The notes beneath the pieces were generated by a model. The model was not told the origin of the DNA and made no database searches. It was given only the letters and a program-made list of their open reading frames with translations. Shown piece by piece: positions 7,739 to 16,708 of a stretch of 64,000 nucleotides of DNA; position 1 is the first letter of the stretch; each line of letters begins with the position of its first letter. Position numbers and translations under genes: made by a program. Origin of the DNA: Marivita sp003149565 (lineage in GTDB: Bacteria; Pseudomonadota; Alphaproteobacteria; Rhodobacterales; Rhodobacteraceae); NCBI RefSeq assembly GCF_965216415.1, contig NZ_CBDCFU010000002.1. One strand, given 5' to 3'.

Positions 7739-9604
7739 TTAGCTGTTCTCATGGAAAAAACCGTAGATCCGCTCCGCCAGTGCCTCGCTGACCCCGTCCA
7801 CTGCCTTCAGGTCGGCCAGGTTTGCCCGGCTGACTGCCTTGGCCGACCCGAAATGCGCCAAAAGCGCTCGTTTGCGCGACGCGCCAACACCGGAGATCTC
7901 GTCGAGCGGATTGGCCATCTGCGACTTCGCCCGCTTCGCCCGGTGGGTACCGATGGCAAACCGGTGCGCCTCGTCGCGGAGTCTTTGAACAAAATACAAG
8001 ACCGGATCATTGTGGCGCAGCGCAAAAGGCCGTGTCCCGGGGCGGTGGAACTCTTCCTTGCCCGCATCTCGGTCAACACCCTTGGCGACACCGACCATCG
8101 GCACATCCTCGACGCCGTATTCCTCCATGATCTCACGCACCGCAGACACCTGTCCGGCCCCCCCGTCAATCAATAGCAGGTCAGGCCAAAGCCCCTTTTC
8201 ACGGTCCGGATCATCCTTGAGCAACCGCTTGAAGCGTCGGGTCAGAACCTCTTTCATCATGCCGAAATCGTCACCGGGGGTCAGCTCATCCCCTTTGATG
8301 TTGAACTTGCGGTACTGGTTTTTCAGAAACCCCTCCGGCCCCGCAACGATCATCGCGCCGACGGCATTCGTGCCCTGAATGTGACTGTTGTCGTAAACCT
8401 CGATCCGCTCGGGCGGTGCATCCAATTCAAACGCCTCCGCCAGCCCGCGCAGCAGTTTCGCCTGGGTTGCGGTTTCCGCCATCCGTCGCGCCAGACTTTC
8501 CCGCGCGTTGCGCAAGGCGCCGTCGACCAGTTCCGATTTCTCTCCCCGTCGCGGTACCGCAATCTCGACCTTGCGGCCCAGCTTGTCCGACAACGCTTCG
8601 GTCATCAGGTCTTCGTTCTCGATCGGGTTTGACAACAAGATCAGGCGTGGCGGTTCTTTCGTGTCGTAGAACTGCCCGAGGAAAGCTTCCAGAACCTCGG
8701 CCTCTTCCACATCAGGTCCGACACGCGGATAGAAATCCCGGTTGCCCCAGTTCTGGTTCGCCCGGATGAAGAACACCTGTACGCAGGCTTGCCCTTTCTC
8801 GAGATGCAGCGCGATCACGTCCGCCTCTGTCACGCCACGCGGATTGATCCCCTGGGCCGTCTGCACTTGCGTCAGCGCACGGATGCGGTCGCGCAACGCG
8901 GCAGCGCGTTCAAATTCCATTGCCTCGGACGCCTCGGCCATTTCCTGAGCCAATGTTTCCTGAACATTGGTGGACTTTCCCGACAGAAAACGTTCCGCGT
9001 CCTTCACACTGGCGGCGTAGTCTTCCTGGCTGATCTTGCCCACACAGGGAGCCGAACACCGCTTGATCTGATACTGCAGGCAGGGGCGCGTACGACTGTC
9101 GAACATTGCGTCCGAGCAGTTGCGCAGCAGGAAGGCGCGCTGCAATTGGTTGAGCGTCCGGTTCACCGACCCTGCGCTGGCGAAAGGCCCGTAATAGGCG
9201 CCTTTGTCTTTCTTGGCGCCACGGTGTTTGTGGATCATTGGATAGGCGTGATCCGTGACATGAATGTTCGGGAACGACTTGTCGTCGCGCAGCAGCACAT
9301 TGTAGCGCGGCTTGAGCTGTTTGATCAGGTTCTGTTCTAGCAGCAGCGCCTCTGTTTCCGTCCGAGTGGTTAGAAACATCATCGAAGCAGTTTCGGAAAT
9401 CATACGCGCAATGCGGCCCGAATGGCCCGTCGGCCGCGCATAGTTCGAAACCCTCGCGCGTAGGTTGCGCGCTTTCCCGACATAAAGAACCCGCGCCTGC
9501 GCATCGAGCATCCGGTACACGCCGGGACTCGAGTCCAAGGTCTTCAAATAGCCTTGAATGCAGGCGTAGCCTGTGACGGGCGCGCTGTCAGATTCATTGG
9601 TCAT
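7739..9604 (-). CDS. uvrC: Excinuclease ABC subunit C (UvrC)
   Basis: Nucleotide-excision-repair nuclease that cuts 3' and 5' of lesions marked by UvrAB; about 621 aa. Domains in order: GIY-YIG nuclease (PGVYRMLDAQARVLYVGKA, residues ~25-45), the cysteine-bearing region (RPCLQYQIKRCSAPCVG, ~170), a UVR motif (EAMEFERAAALRDRIRAL, ~220), the RNase H-like C-terminal nuclease (IEVYDNSHIQGTNAVG and LLLIDGGAGQ), and helix-hairpin-helix motifs at the end. The ATG at 9604 has AGGAAC upstream and is preferred to a TTG 30 bases earlier. Cytoplasmic. Confidence 0.97.
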   Translation of the reverse strand: MTNESDSAPVTGYACIQGYLKTLDSSPGVYRMLDAQARVLYVGKARNLRARVSNYARPTGHSGRIARMISETASMMFLTTRTETEALLLEQNLIKQLKPRYNVLLRDDKSFPNIHVTDHAYPMIHKHRGAKKDKGAYYGPFASAGSVNRTLNQLQRAFLLRNCSDAMFDSRTRPCLQYQIKRCSAPCVGKISQEDYAASVKDAERFLSGKSTNVQETLAQEMAEASEAMEFERAAALRDRIRALTQVQTAQGINPRGVTEADVIALHLEKGQACVQVFFIRANQNWGNRDFYPRVGPDVEEAEVLEAFLGQFYDTKEPPRLILLSNPIENEDLMTEALSDKLGRKVEIAVPRRGEKSELVDGALRNARESLARRMAETATQAKLLRGLAEAFELDAPPERIEVYDNSHIQGTNAVGAMIVAGPEGFLKNQYRKFNIKGDELTPGDDFGMMKEVLTRRFKRLLKDDPDREKGLWPDLLLIDGGAGQVSAVREIMEEYGVEDVPMVGVAKGVDRDAGKEEFHRPGTRPFALRHNDPVLYFVQRLRDEAHRFAIGTHRAKRAKSQMANPLDEISGVGASRKRALLAHFGSAKAVSRANLADLKAVDGVSEALAERIYGFFHENS

Positions 9605-9672
9605 GTAAGATGTTCCTGACACCTTTCCGTTCAACGCCGATTCTCACAAATTCGCTGCCTGATTGAAACCTC

Positions 9673-9721
9673 TTCCGCAACCGTTAAGACATCCACGGAT
9701 TCTGTGGATAAGTTTGCGGAA
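9673..9721. promoter_or_regulatory. Nested inverted repeat with a DnaA-box-like core in the uvrC leader
   Basis: TTCCGCAA (9673-9680) and ATCCAC (9691-9696) pair in nested fashion with GTGGAT (9704-9709) and TTGCGGAA (9714-9721). The inner right arm contains TGTGGATAA, the reverse complement of the consensus DnaA box TTATCCACA. It lies in an AT-rich 310-base gap upstream of uvrC. It may be a leader structure or a DnaA-binding site; the sequence alone cannot decide. Confidence 0.45.
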
Positions 9722-9916
9722 AAGTTTCGGACGTCAGGTATTTTTCGTTATTTTCCGGCGGCTTCCCAAGAAAGCCCAATTTTTAGGCATATTCTCAAGT
9801 CATTGAAAAATATATGTATTTTCCCAGGCGCTTAACAAGTCACTGAAAACATTAACACTTTGGTAACACTTTCGTAACCTCAACACGTCCGGTGCAAAAC
9901 TTGTTTTTAGACCGCA

Positions 9917-10696
9917 TCATTCAACCCCAATGACGTCCGGTGTCTTCCAACCAAGATGCTGTCCACCATCGACGCAGAGCAGTTGTCCGGTGACCGCTGG
10001 CGCATCCAGAAAATACCCCAAAGCAGCGGTGATATCGGACGGGTTCGCGCCTCTCTCCAGGATTGTTGCCGACCGCTGTTTCGCAAAATGCGATTCGCTC
10101 TGACGCCCGCCCTTCAGGGTCGGTCCCGGTCCAATTGCGTTGACGCGGCAGGTCGGCGCAAGGGCCTGTGCCGCGGTCTGGGTAAACGCCCAAAGCCCCA
10201 TTTTCGCGATCGTGTATGTCATGAACTCCGGCGTGAGCTTTCGCACCCGCTGGTCAATCATGTTCACCACCAAACCGCTCGCCACAGGCTCGTTCTGATC
10301 GTCCCGTTCCGGCTCCGGAAGTTGCGCTGCGAAACGCTGAGTCAGCACAAAGGGCGCTCTCAGGTTGCTTTCCAAATGCCGGTCCCAGCTTTCGCGTGTT
10401 GCAGTTTGGATATTGTCATATTCAAAAATCGACGCGTTGTTGATCAGCACTGTGAGGGGTCCACCAATCCCGTCCCGGGCGGTGTCGACCAAGGCTTGCA
10501 TGGCGTCTTCGTCAAGCAGATCAGCCTGAATGGCGCAGGCCTGCTGGCCCTTGGCGCGTACCATACCAGCAACTTCTTCCGCCTCGTCCTCGGAACTGGC
10601 ATAGTGCACCGCGATATCATACCCGCGGTCTGCGAGGTAAAGCGCCATTGCGCGCCCAAGCCGTTTCCCGGCACCTGTGATCAATGCTCTGCTCAT
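9917..10696 (-). CDS. Short-chain dehydrogenase/reductase, pteridine-reductase-like
   Basis: 259 aa, full-length SDR. The N-terminal Rossmann motif is unusual, TGAGKRLGRAMA, with arginine after the glycine run as in FolM/PTR1-type NADPH pteridine reductases. NNAS sits near residue 87, the catalytic Tyr-x-x-x-Lys is YTIAK near 165, and PGPTL follows. The C terminus VTGQLLCVDGGQHLGW is typical of the family. A role in dihydromonapterin or dihydrofolate reduction is plausible but unproven; a generic NADPH reductase is the safe call. Confidence 0.8.
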   Translation of the reverse strand: MSRALITGAGKRLGRAMALYLADRGYDIAVHYASSEDEAEEVAGMVRAKGQQACAIQADLLDEDAMQALVDTARDGIGGPLTVLINNASIFEYDNIQTATRESWDRHLESNLRAPFVLTQRFAAQLPEPERDDQNEPVASGLVVNMIDQRVRKLTPEFMTYTIAKMGLWAFTQTAAQALAPTCRVNAIGPGPTLKGGRQSESHFAKQRSATILERGANPSDITAALGYFLDAPAVTGQLLCVDGGQHLGWKTPDVIGVE

Positions 10697-10711
10697 CGCT
10701 CTGCCTCGCGC

Positions 10712-11665
10712 TTACATGATGACAAGCGCAATGTAGCCCAGATAAAGCGCCGACAAGACCACCCCCCAGATACGGGTCAGATCCTTGGCCAGGAAGACAA
10801 GCGGGAAAATCAACAGCGACGCGCCCAGCATGACCCACAGGTCAAAGCGCAGGAATTCCGGGTCGACCGGGATAGGTGCGATCAACGAGGCCACACCGAT
10901 GATCGCCAACAGGTTGAACATGTTCGACCCGATCACATTACCCAAGGCCACATCCGCCTGCCGCCGCAGCGCGGCCATGACCGTTGTGGCAAGTTCGGGC
11001 AGTGACGTGCCCAGGGCAACAAGTGTGAGACCAATCACAGTGTCACTGACACCGAACAGCGTCGCGATCTCGACCGAGCTGTCGACCAGAAGATCAGCGC
11101 CGATGGGAAGGCCTACCAGACCCAGCGCAAGATAGAGCAGGATCTTCCACCACGGCATGTTGGGATCAGCGCCTTCAGGCTCTTCCTCGTCTTCAACTTC
11201 CTGCCCGGCGCGTCTATGCGCCAGCGCCTCACGCATCGAGTCGCCCAAAATCGCCGCAAGGACGACAAGAAGAACGATGCCCGCAATCCAGTCGAACACA
11301 CCGCGGAATGCCAGTCCAATAAACAGGACGGATGCCGCGAGCATGATCACATAGCTTTTGCGGGTGTTGCATTCGCTCGTGTGCATCACCGCCAGCAAGG
11401 CTGGCACACCCAGCACCAACAGGATGTTTGCAGTGTTTGATCCAACAACGTTGCCCAGCGCAATCCCGGGCACGTTTTCCATCGCCGCCTTGATCGAAAT
11501 GAGCAATTCCGGTGCCGAGGTGCCAAAGGCAACCACCGTCAGGCTGACGATCAACGCCGGTATCCCGATACGCAGCGACAGGTTCACAGCGCCTTTGACA
11601 AGCGCATCTCCCGCCAGGAGCAGGATGACCAGACCAACAAGCACACCACCCCAAATTGCAACCAT
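10712..11665 (-). CDS. Calcium/sodium antiporter, CaCA family (YrbG-like)
   Basis: 317 aa inner-membrane cation exchanger. It contains the two inverted alpha repeats of the family: FGTSAPELLISIKA then GNVVGSNTANILLVLG in the first half, and LGTSLPELATTVMA then GNVIGSNMFNLLAIIG in the second, separated by an acidic cytoplasmic loop (EVEDEEEPEGADP). The start MVAIWGGVL at 11,665 places the first helix at the N terminus; a longer reading upstream runs into the neighbouring gene. Confidence 0.9.
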   Translation of the reverse strand: MVAIWGGVLVGLVILLLAGDALVKGAVNLSLRIGIPALIVSLTVVAFGTSAPELLISIKAAMENVPGIALGNVVGSNTANILLVLGVPALLAVMHTSECNTRKSYVIMLAASVLFIGLAFRGVFDWIAGIVLLVVLAAILGDSMREALAHRRAGQEVEDEEEPEGADPNMPWWKILLYLALGLVGLPIGADLLVDSSVEIATLFGVSDTVIGLTLVALGTSLPELATTVMAALRRQADVALGNVIGSNMFNLLAIIGVASLIAPIPVDPEFLRFDLWVMLGASLLIFPLVFLAKDLTRIWGVVLSALYLGYIALVIM

Positions 11666-11666
11666 C

Positions 11667-11834
11667 TCAGCCAGCCTTCCGCGAACAGGGGCACGGCCCT
11701 TTGCCGATACGGTAGCGGCCACACTTGCGACACTTGGCGTTGGCCAGCCGCTTGGAGCCGGGGAAACGCAACTTGCCGAACATGGCAAGCACGGCCATGA
11801 AGACGAGGAAGAGGATAACGATCTTTGAAATCAC
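11667..11834 (-). CDS. Small membrane protein with zinc-ribbon-like C terminus
   Basis: 55 aa, GTG start at 11,834 one base after the stop of the upstream peptidase gene; its own stop is one base before the antiporter start. One membrane helix (IVILFLVFMAVLAMFG) is followed by a basic stretch and the cysteine pattern CRKCGRY...GPCPC, which could bind a metal. Tight packing in the S49-antiporter operon supports it being real. Function unknown. Confidence 0.7.
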   Translation of the reverse strand: MISKIVILFLVFMAVLAMFGKLRFPGSKRLANAKCRKCGRYRIGKGPCPCSRKAG

Positions 11835-11835
11835 G

Positions 11836-12633
11836 TCAGAGTCCGTAGCGCGCGAATTCAGCGCGTTCTTCAATGGCGGTAAGAGCATCCGACGTGAGTT
11901 GCGCACCGAAACGGGCAAGAAACGGCCGGCGTTGTTCGTAGCGGCGGAACTTCACTTTGTCGCCAAACCGCTCTTTCATGGTTGGGACCAAATGGCCCAC
12001 GGCATCGGCGAGGCCCACGTCCACCGCCGCCTGCCCGACCCAAATCTCTCCGGTAAAGAGATCGGGATTATCGGCAAGTTTTTCACCCCGGCTGGTTTTG
12101 ATCTGATTGATGAACGTGTCATGCAACTGGCCCAGCAACGTGTTGAGCCGCGCGACATCCTCTTCGGATTCCGGCCGGAAGGGATCGAGCATGGATTTCG
12201 ATTTCCCGGCGGTATGCACACGGCGTTCAATCCCCTGCCGCTGCAGGAATACATGCGCGCCAAAGCCAGCTGAAATGACACCAATGGACCCAAGAATAGA
12301 GCTTTGGTCCGCAAAAATTTCATCCGCGGCACTTGCGATCCAGTATCCACCGGAGGCAGCGACATCTTCAACAAAGGCAAAAACCGGCACCTCGGTTTCC
12401 TTGGAAAGCCGCCGGATCCGCGCGCCTATCAGCGAACTTTGCGCCGGGGAGCCGCCCGGAGAGTTGATCTCAAGCGCAACGGCGTCCGGCTTGCCTCTGC
12501 AAAACGCTTTTTCCAAGAGCGGTCTCAGGCTGACATCGCTCAACGTGCCGCGACCGCCTGCAGCGATTGTGCCTTGCATCCGAACCACTGAGACGGTCGG
12601 CCCGGATTTCACAAATGGGATAAAGCGTTTCAT
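11836..12633 (-). CDS. S49-family (SppA/SohB-like) serine peptidase
   Basis: 265 aa, short-form signal-peptide-peptidase relative without a clear membrane anchor (start MKRFIPFVKSGPTVSVVRM). The family blocks are present: LEINSPGGSPAQS (oxyanion region), VEDVAASGGYWIASAADEI with the nucleophile Ser of ASGG, and ILGSIGVI. These enzymes digest membrane-derived peptides or unfolded proteins with a Ser/Lys dyad. It heads an operon with the small zinc-ribbon protein and the antiporter. Longer N-terminal readings up to 12,759 lack homology to the fold. Confidence 0.88.
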   Translation of the reverse strand: MKRFIPFVKSGPTVSVVRMQGTIAAGGRGTLSDVSLRPLLEKAFCRGKPDAVALEINSPGGSPAQSSLIGARIRRLSKETEVPVFAFVEDVAASGGYWIASAADEIFADQSSILGSIGVISAGFGAHVFLQRQGIERRVHTAGKSKSMLDPFRPESEEDVARLNTLLGQLHDTFINQIKTSRGEKLADNPDLFTGEIWVGQAAVDVGLADAVGHLVPTMKERFGDKVKFRRYEQRRPFLARFGAQLTSDALTAIEERAEFARYGL

Positions 12634-12735
12634 GCAGGGGCATTTAGAATGCAGGTGCGGGGCATACAAGGCGTGGCACAAAATATGGCCCGGCTGTGGG
12701 GCATGAGACGCAGCGGAAAACGGATGCATTTCTGT

Positions 12736-12793
12736 CCCAATGTTTCGCGCGCGAAACATTGGGGCCGGACCGGCCCTATTAACCTTTTGTTAA
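12736..12793. promoter_or_regulatory. 28-bp perfect palindrome, GC hairpin and CtrA-like box
   Basis: 12,736-12,763 is a 28-bp perfect palindrome with half-site CCCAATGTTTCGCG. It runs into hairpin GGGCCG-GAC-CGGCCC (12,762-12,776) and then TTAA-N7-TTAA (12,779-12,793), which resembles the CtrA consensus TTAA-N7-TTAAC. All lie 100-160 bases upstream of the S49 peptidase start. An operator is plausible; the protein that binds it is unknown. Confidence 0.45.
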
Positions 12794-12854
12794 TCTTTCC
12801 GAATGCACGGCGGCTGGGACAGAAGCAGATATTTTGGTGATGCCCGGTGCGTAA

Positions 12855-12895
12855 GGACGCGTCGACGCGTCCCGGTTTTCAGTCGACTGAAAACC
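12855..12895. terminator. Pair of perfect palindromes after priA
   Basis: An 18-bp palindrome (half-site GGACGCGTC) at 12,855-12,872 is followed by a 22-bp palindrome (half-site GGTTTTCAGTC) at 12,874-12,895, 16 bases past the priA stop in the direction of transcription. Both have a GTCGAC centre. Probably a terminator of the paired-hairpin type used elsewhere here. Confidence 0.6.
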
Positions 12896-12910
12896 TCGCC
12901 TGCGCGCCGA

Positions 12911-15109
12911 TCAGTAAAAACTTTGTGGGTCGATATCTATCGCCATGCGCAGCTCGCCCTTGAGCCTGAATGGCGCCACCCATTCCGCCAACGCCGGTTG
13001 CAGCGCGGTGCCTTTGGGTGCTTTGACCAAGAGGCGCACACGGTGTCGTCCCCGCACCCGCGCAATCGGAGCCGGGGCCGGGCCAAAGACCTGCGCACCA
13101 ACGCGGCGGAGCGGCCCATCGTTGCGGGCCAGCGCATTGCCGAGGTCGAACACTTCCTGGACATCCGTCGAGGACAGGATGATGCCCGCCAGTCGACCAT
13201 AGGGAGGCACGCCCGCCGCGCGGCGCTCGCCCGCCTCGGCGGACCAAAAGTCTTTCTCGTCACCAGACAGGATCGCGCGGATCACCGGGTGTTCGGGCTG
13301 GTAGGTCTGCATCAGGGCCTGTCCCGGCTTTTCCGCGCGACCGGCGCGGCCGGCCACCTGTCGCATCAGTTGGAAAGTCCGTTCGGCTGCCCGCAGGTCA
13401 GAGCCTTGCAGGCCCAGATCGGCGTCAATCACGCCGACCAGCGTGAGCAAGGGGAAGTTGTGGCCCTTGGCCACAAGCTGCGTGCCGATGATCAGGTCGG
13501 CGCCCCCCTCTGCGATGGTCTCGATCTCGGCCTTGAGCGCTCGGGCGGATCCGAACATGTCCGACGACAGCACCGCAAGCCGGGCATCGGGGAAGAGCGA
13601 CTGCGCCTCTTCAGCAAGGCGCTCAACACCCGGGCCGACGGCCGCCAGCCGGTCCTCGGCCTCGCAGGACGGGCAGGTTGTGGGCATCGGCTTGGTCTCG
13701 CCGCATTGGTGGCAGACGAGACGCTTGAGAAAGCGGTGTTCGACCATCCGCGCGTCGCAGTGATCACAACCGATCTGATGCCCGCAGGCGCGACAGATCG
13801 TGACCGGCGCATAGCCTCGCCGGTTGATGAACAAGAGCGCCTGTTCGTTATTGTCGAGCCGCTGGTGGACGGCGCGCTGCAGGGTTGGTGAGATCCAGCT
13901 TGAGCCAGGGAGCTGTTCGTGCCGCATGTCGATCGCGCGCATCTCCGGCAAAATCGCGGCACCGAAACGGGACGTCAGTTCGAGCTTCTTGTATTTGCCC
14001 GCGTCAGCATTGGCCCAGCTTTCAAGGCTTGGCGTCGCGGAGGCAAGGATCACCTGCGCACCGCAGATCGACGCGCGCAGAACGGCCATGTCGCGGGCAT
14101 TGTACAACACGCCATCCTCTTGTTTGTAAGAGGTGTCGTGCTCTTCATCGACGACGATCAGGCCCAGATCGCGAAACGGCAGGAACAGCGCGGATCGCGC
14201 GCCGACAACCAGCTGCGCCCCGCCCTGCGCTGTCATTTTCCAGACGCGGCGGCGCTCGGTCATGGTCACGCCGGAATGCCACTCGGCGGGTTTTGCGCCG
14301 AAACGCACATCGACACGCGTGAGAAATTCAGCGGTCAGCGCGATTTCCGGCAAGAGCACAAGCGCCTGACGGCCTTGCGCCAGGCATTCGGCCACTGCTT
14401 CGAGATAGACCTCGGTCTTGCCTGATCCGGTGACGCCTTTGAGGAGCGTTGTGCCATAACTGCGCGTCGCCACATCCGCGCGCAAGGCGGCGGCGGCGCT
14501 GGTCTGGTCGGCGGTCAGGTCTTTGCCCGCATAGTTGGGATCGAGGGTTGGAAACGGTGTATCGCGGGGTGTGTCCTCTTCGCGCACAGCGCCAAGTTTC
14601 GCGAGACCCTTGACGACCGAGGTGGTCACGCCCGCTGCCTCGGCCAGTTCCTTCAAGGTCAGGGACAGCCCGCCCATGTCGCGAAGGGCATCCAGAACAC
14701 GGCTGCGGGCGTCTGTCATACGGTCGGGGATGCTGTCGCCCAGACGGTAGACTTTGCGCATCGAGGGCGGGTCCCCCAAGCCCGGTGCGCGGGTGGCCAG
14801 CCGCAACATCGCGGACATCGGGGTGAGGGTGTAATCGCCCGCGCGCGAAAGGAACGCCATCAGTTCTTCACGCATGGGAGCCGCGTCGAGCACCCGGATC
14901 ACCGAGCGGATCTTGGACAGATCATAATCACCGCGCCCCGGCCCCCAAACAACGCCAAGCACCTTGCGCGGACCAAGCGGCACCTCGACAAACGCGCCCA
15001 GATGGCAGCCGCCTTCCGGCGCGCGGTAATCCAGCACCCGGTCCAATGGCTGGGTCGTCAGCACGCCGATCAGCGTGCCCTCGTCAAAATAGCTGGATGT
15101 TAGCGCCAT
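12911..15109 (-). CDS. priA: Primosomal protein N' (replication-restart helicase PriA)
   Basis: 732 aa, full length. PriA reloads the replisome at stalled forks. N-terminal DNA-binding domain, then superfamily 2 helicase motifs: Walker A GVTGSGKTEVYL near residue 243, DEEHD near 340, SATPS. The zinc-binding cysteines are conserved as CRACGHQIGCDHCD and CHQCGET...CPSC. C-terminal motifs GTQLVAKGHNF and RQVAGRAGR are present. The start at 15,109 leaves 79 bases to the divergent aldolase gene, so the two promoters share that gap. Confidence 0.97.
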   Translation of the reverse strand: MALTSSYFDEGTLIGVLTTQPLDRVLDYRAPEGGCHLGAFVEVPLGPRKVLGVVWGPGRGDYDLSKIRSVIRVLDAAPMREELMAFLSRAGDYTLTPMSAMLRLATRAPGLGDPPSMRKVYRLGDSIPDRMTDARSRVLDALRDMGGLSLTLKELAEAAGVTTSVVKGLAKLGAVREEDTPRDTPFPTLDPNYAGKDLTADQTSAAAALRADVATRSYGTTLLKGVTGSGKTEVYLEAVAECLAQGRQALVLLPEIALTAEFLTRVDVRFGAKPAEWHSGVTMTERRRVWKMTAQGGAQLVVGARSALFLPFRDLGLIVVDEEHDTSYKQEDGVLYNARDMAVLRASICGAQVILASATPSLESWANADAGKYKKLELTSRFGAAILPEMRAIDMRHEQLPGSSWISPTLQRAVHQRLDNNEQALLFINRRGYAPVTICRACGHQIGCDHCDARMVEHRFLKRLVCHQCGETKPMPTTCPSCEAEDRLAAVGPGVERLAEEAQSLFPDARLAVLSSDMFGSARALKAEIETIAEGGADLIIGTQLVAKGHNFPLLTLVGVIDADLGLQGSDLRAAERTFQLMRQVAGRAGRAEKPGQALMQTYQPEHPVIRAILSGDEKDFWSAEAGERRAAGVPPYGRLAGIILSSTDVQEVFDLGNALARNDGPLRRVGAQVFGPAPAPIARVRGRHRVRLLVKAPKGTALQPALAEWVAPFRLKGELRMAIDIDPQSFY

Positions 15110-15188
15110 CAGTTCAGGGTTTCAGTCTGCATTGTCTTGGGGTAAAGCGCACGGTAGCAAAGGCCAACCCATCACAGGAGCGACAGCC

Positions 15189-15842
15189 ATGAAATTCTTT
15201 GTCGACACAGCCGAAATCGATGCCATCGCGGAACTCAACGAACTGGGTATGGTCGATGGCGTGACCACAAACCCGTCTCTGATCAAGAAATCCGGTCGAG
15301 ATATCCTCGAAGTGACCAAGGAGATCTGTGACCTGGTCGACGGCCCGGTTTCTGCCGAAGTGGTCGCCCTCAAGGCCGAGGACATGATTGCGGAGGGCCG
15401 CAAGCTTGCAGAGATCGCCGAGAACATCGCCGTCAAGGTGCCCCTGACCTGGGATGGGCTCAAGGCATGCAAGACGCTGACGGACGAAGGCAAGATGGTG
15501 AATGTGACGCTGTGCTTTTCGGCCAATCAGGCGCTTTTGGCAGCGAAAGCTGGCGCGACATTCATTTCGCCCTTCATCGGACGTCTGGACGATCTGAACA
15601 TGGACGGACTCGACCTGATTGCAGATATTCGTGAGATCTATGACAATTACGGCTTCGAGACCAACATCCTTGCCGCTTCGATCCGCACAGCCAACCACAT
15701 GAGCGAGTGCGCCAAGATCGGTGCTGATGTGGCCACCGCGCCTCCGGGTGTGATCAAGGCGATGGCGAACCATGTGCTGACCGACAAGGGCCTCGACCAG
15801 TTCGTCAAAGACGCTCAGGCCGCCAACATCAAGATCGTCTGA
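15189..15842 (+). CDS. Transaldolase / fructose-6-phosphate aldolase family
   Basis: 217 aa, the short TalC/Fsa-type class I aldolase. MKFFVDTAEIDAI at the start, GVTTNPSL near residue 26, the Schiff-base lysine in NIAVKVPLTWDGL near 85, and FISPFIGRLDD near 130 all match. Acts in the cytoplasm on fructose-6-phosphate or in the pentose phosphate pathway; transaldolase versus aldolase activity cannot be separated by sight. AGGAG lies upstream of the ATG at 15,189. Confidence 0.92.
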   Translation: MKFFVDTAEIDAIAELNELGMVDGVTTNPSLIKKSGRDILEVTKEICDLVDGPVSAEVVALKAEDMIAEGRKLAEIAENIAVKVPLTWDGLKACKTLTDEGKMVNVTLCFSANQALLAAKAGATFISPFIGRLDDLNMDGLDLIADIREIYDNYGFETNILAASIRTANHMSECAKIGADVATAPPGVIKAMANHVLTDKGLDQFVKDAQAANIKIV

Positions 15843-15850
15843 GCCGGGCG

Positions 15851-15892
15851 AAGCCGCGTCGACGCGGCTTGCAACGCCCTTCGAAGGGCGTT
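15851..15892. terminator. Pair of perfect palindromes after the aldolase gene
   Basis: Two adjacent 20-bp perfect palindromes, half-sites AAGCCGCGTC (15,851-15,870) and AACGCCCTTC (15,873-15,892), start eight bases after the stop. No long U-tract. Same layout as the pairs after priA and the FMN-binding gene. Confidence 0.6.
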
Positions 15893-16003
15893 CCTGCGCT
15901 TATGCCACAATTTCACGGGATGCCCGCATTTGTTCGAAAAAATGCGGGCATCTTTTCGTCCGGGCTGATAGGGTCCAGCAAAATACTATAATTCGAGGAC
16001 GGC

Positions 16004-16708
16004 ATGAGCAGCCCCCGTATCGATGACGACTTGCGCGAAACCATCATGACGCGCCCCGATGTGATTCTCGAAGATCAGGACCTGATGCGGGCCCTGATCG
16101 CAGCGAACGAGCGCGCCATGGGCGGGAATATCGTGGACCTGCGCGGAATCGCGATGGACCGTCTCGAATCGCGTCTGGACCGGCTTGAAGACACGCATCG
16201 ATCGGTGATCGCGGCAGCGTATGAGAACCTCGCCGGCACCAATCAGGTGCATCGTGCTATTCTCAGGCTGCTTGACCCGGTGGAATTTGAACCTTTCCTG
16301 CGGGACCTGGGCGGGGATGTGGCCGAGATCCTGCGTGTCGATGTGATCAAGCTGGTTCTGGAGTCGGTGCAGAACGACGACGATCCTGCCATCAAGCGTT
16401 TGGGGTCCGTGCTGTCGGTGGCCGCTCCGGGCTTTATCGACGACTACCTGACCGCAGGACGCAATACGTCGGCGCGACAGGTCACGCTGCGGCAGATTGA
16501 AACGGGGCAACCCGAAATTTATGGCGACAAGGCGGATTGGATCCGTTCCGAGGCTTGTCTGAAACTGGATTTCGGACCCGGACGTCTGCCCGGTCTGCTG
16601 GTCATGGGTGCAGAGGATCCGCATCAGTTCACGCCGCAGCAGGGCACGGATCTTCTGACCTTCTTCGCCGGTGTGTTCGAGCGCCAGATGCGGCGCTGGT
16701 TGTCATGA
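16004..16708 (+). CDS. DUF484 family protein
   Basis: 234 aa. It has the N-terminal segment DVILEDQDLMRALIAA, a central helical region and a GAF-like C-terminal half (LLVMGAEDPHQFTPQQGTDLLTFFAGVFERQMRRWL) typical of DUF484. Its stop overlaps the xerC start by four bases. DUF484 genes precede xerC in many proteobacteria, which suggests a role connected with recombinase control; no biochemical function can be stated. Confidence 0.88.
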   Translation: MSSPRIDDDLRETIMTRPDVILEDQDLMRALIAANERAMGGNIVDLRGIAMDRLESRLDRLEDTHRSVIAAAYENLAGTNQVHRAILRLLDPVEFEPFLRDLGGDVAEILRVDVIKLVLESVQNDDDPAIKRLGSVLSVAAPGFIDDYLTAGRNTSARQVTLRQIETGQPEIYGDKADWIRSEACLKLDFGPGRLPGLLVMGAEDPHQFTPQQGTDLLTFFAGVFERQMRRWLS

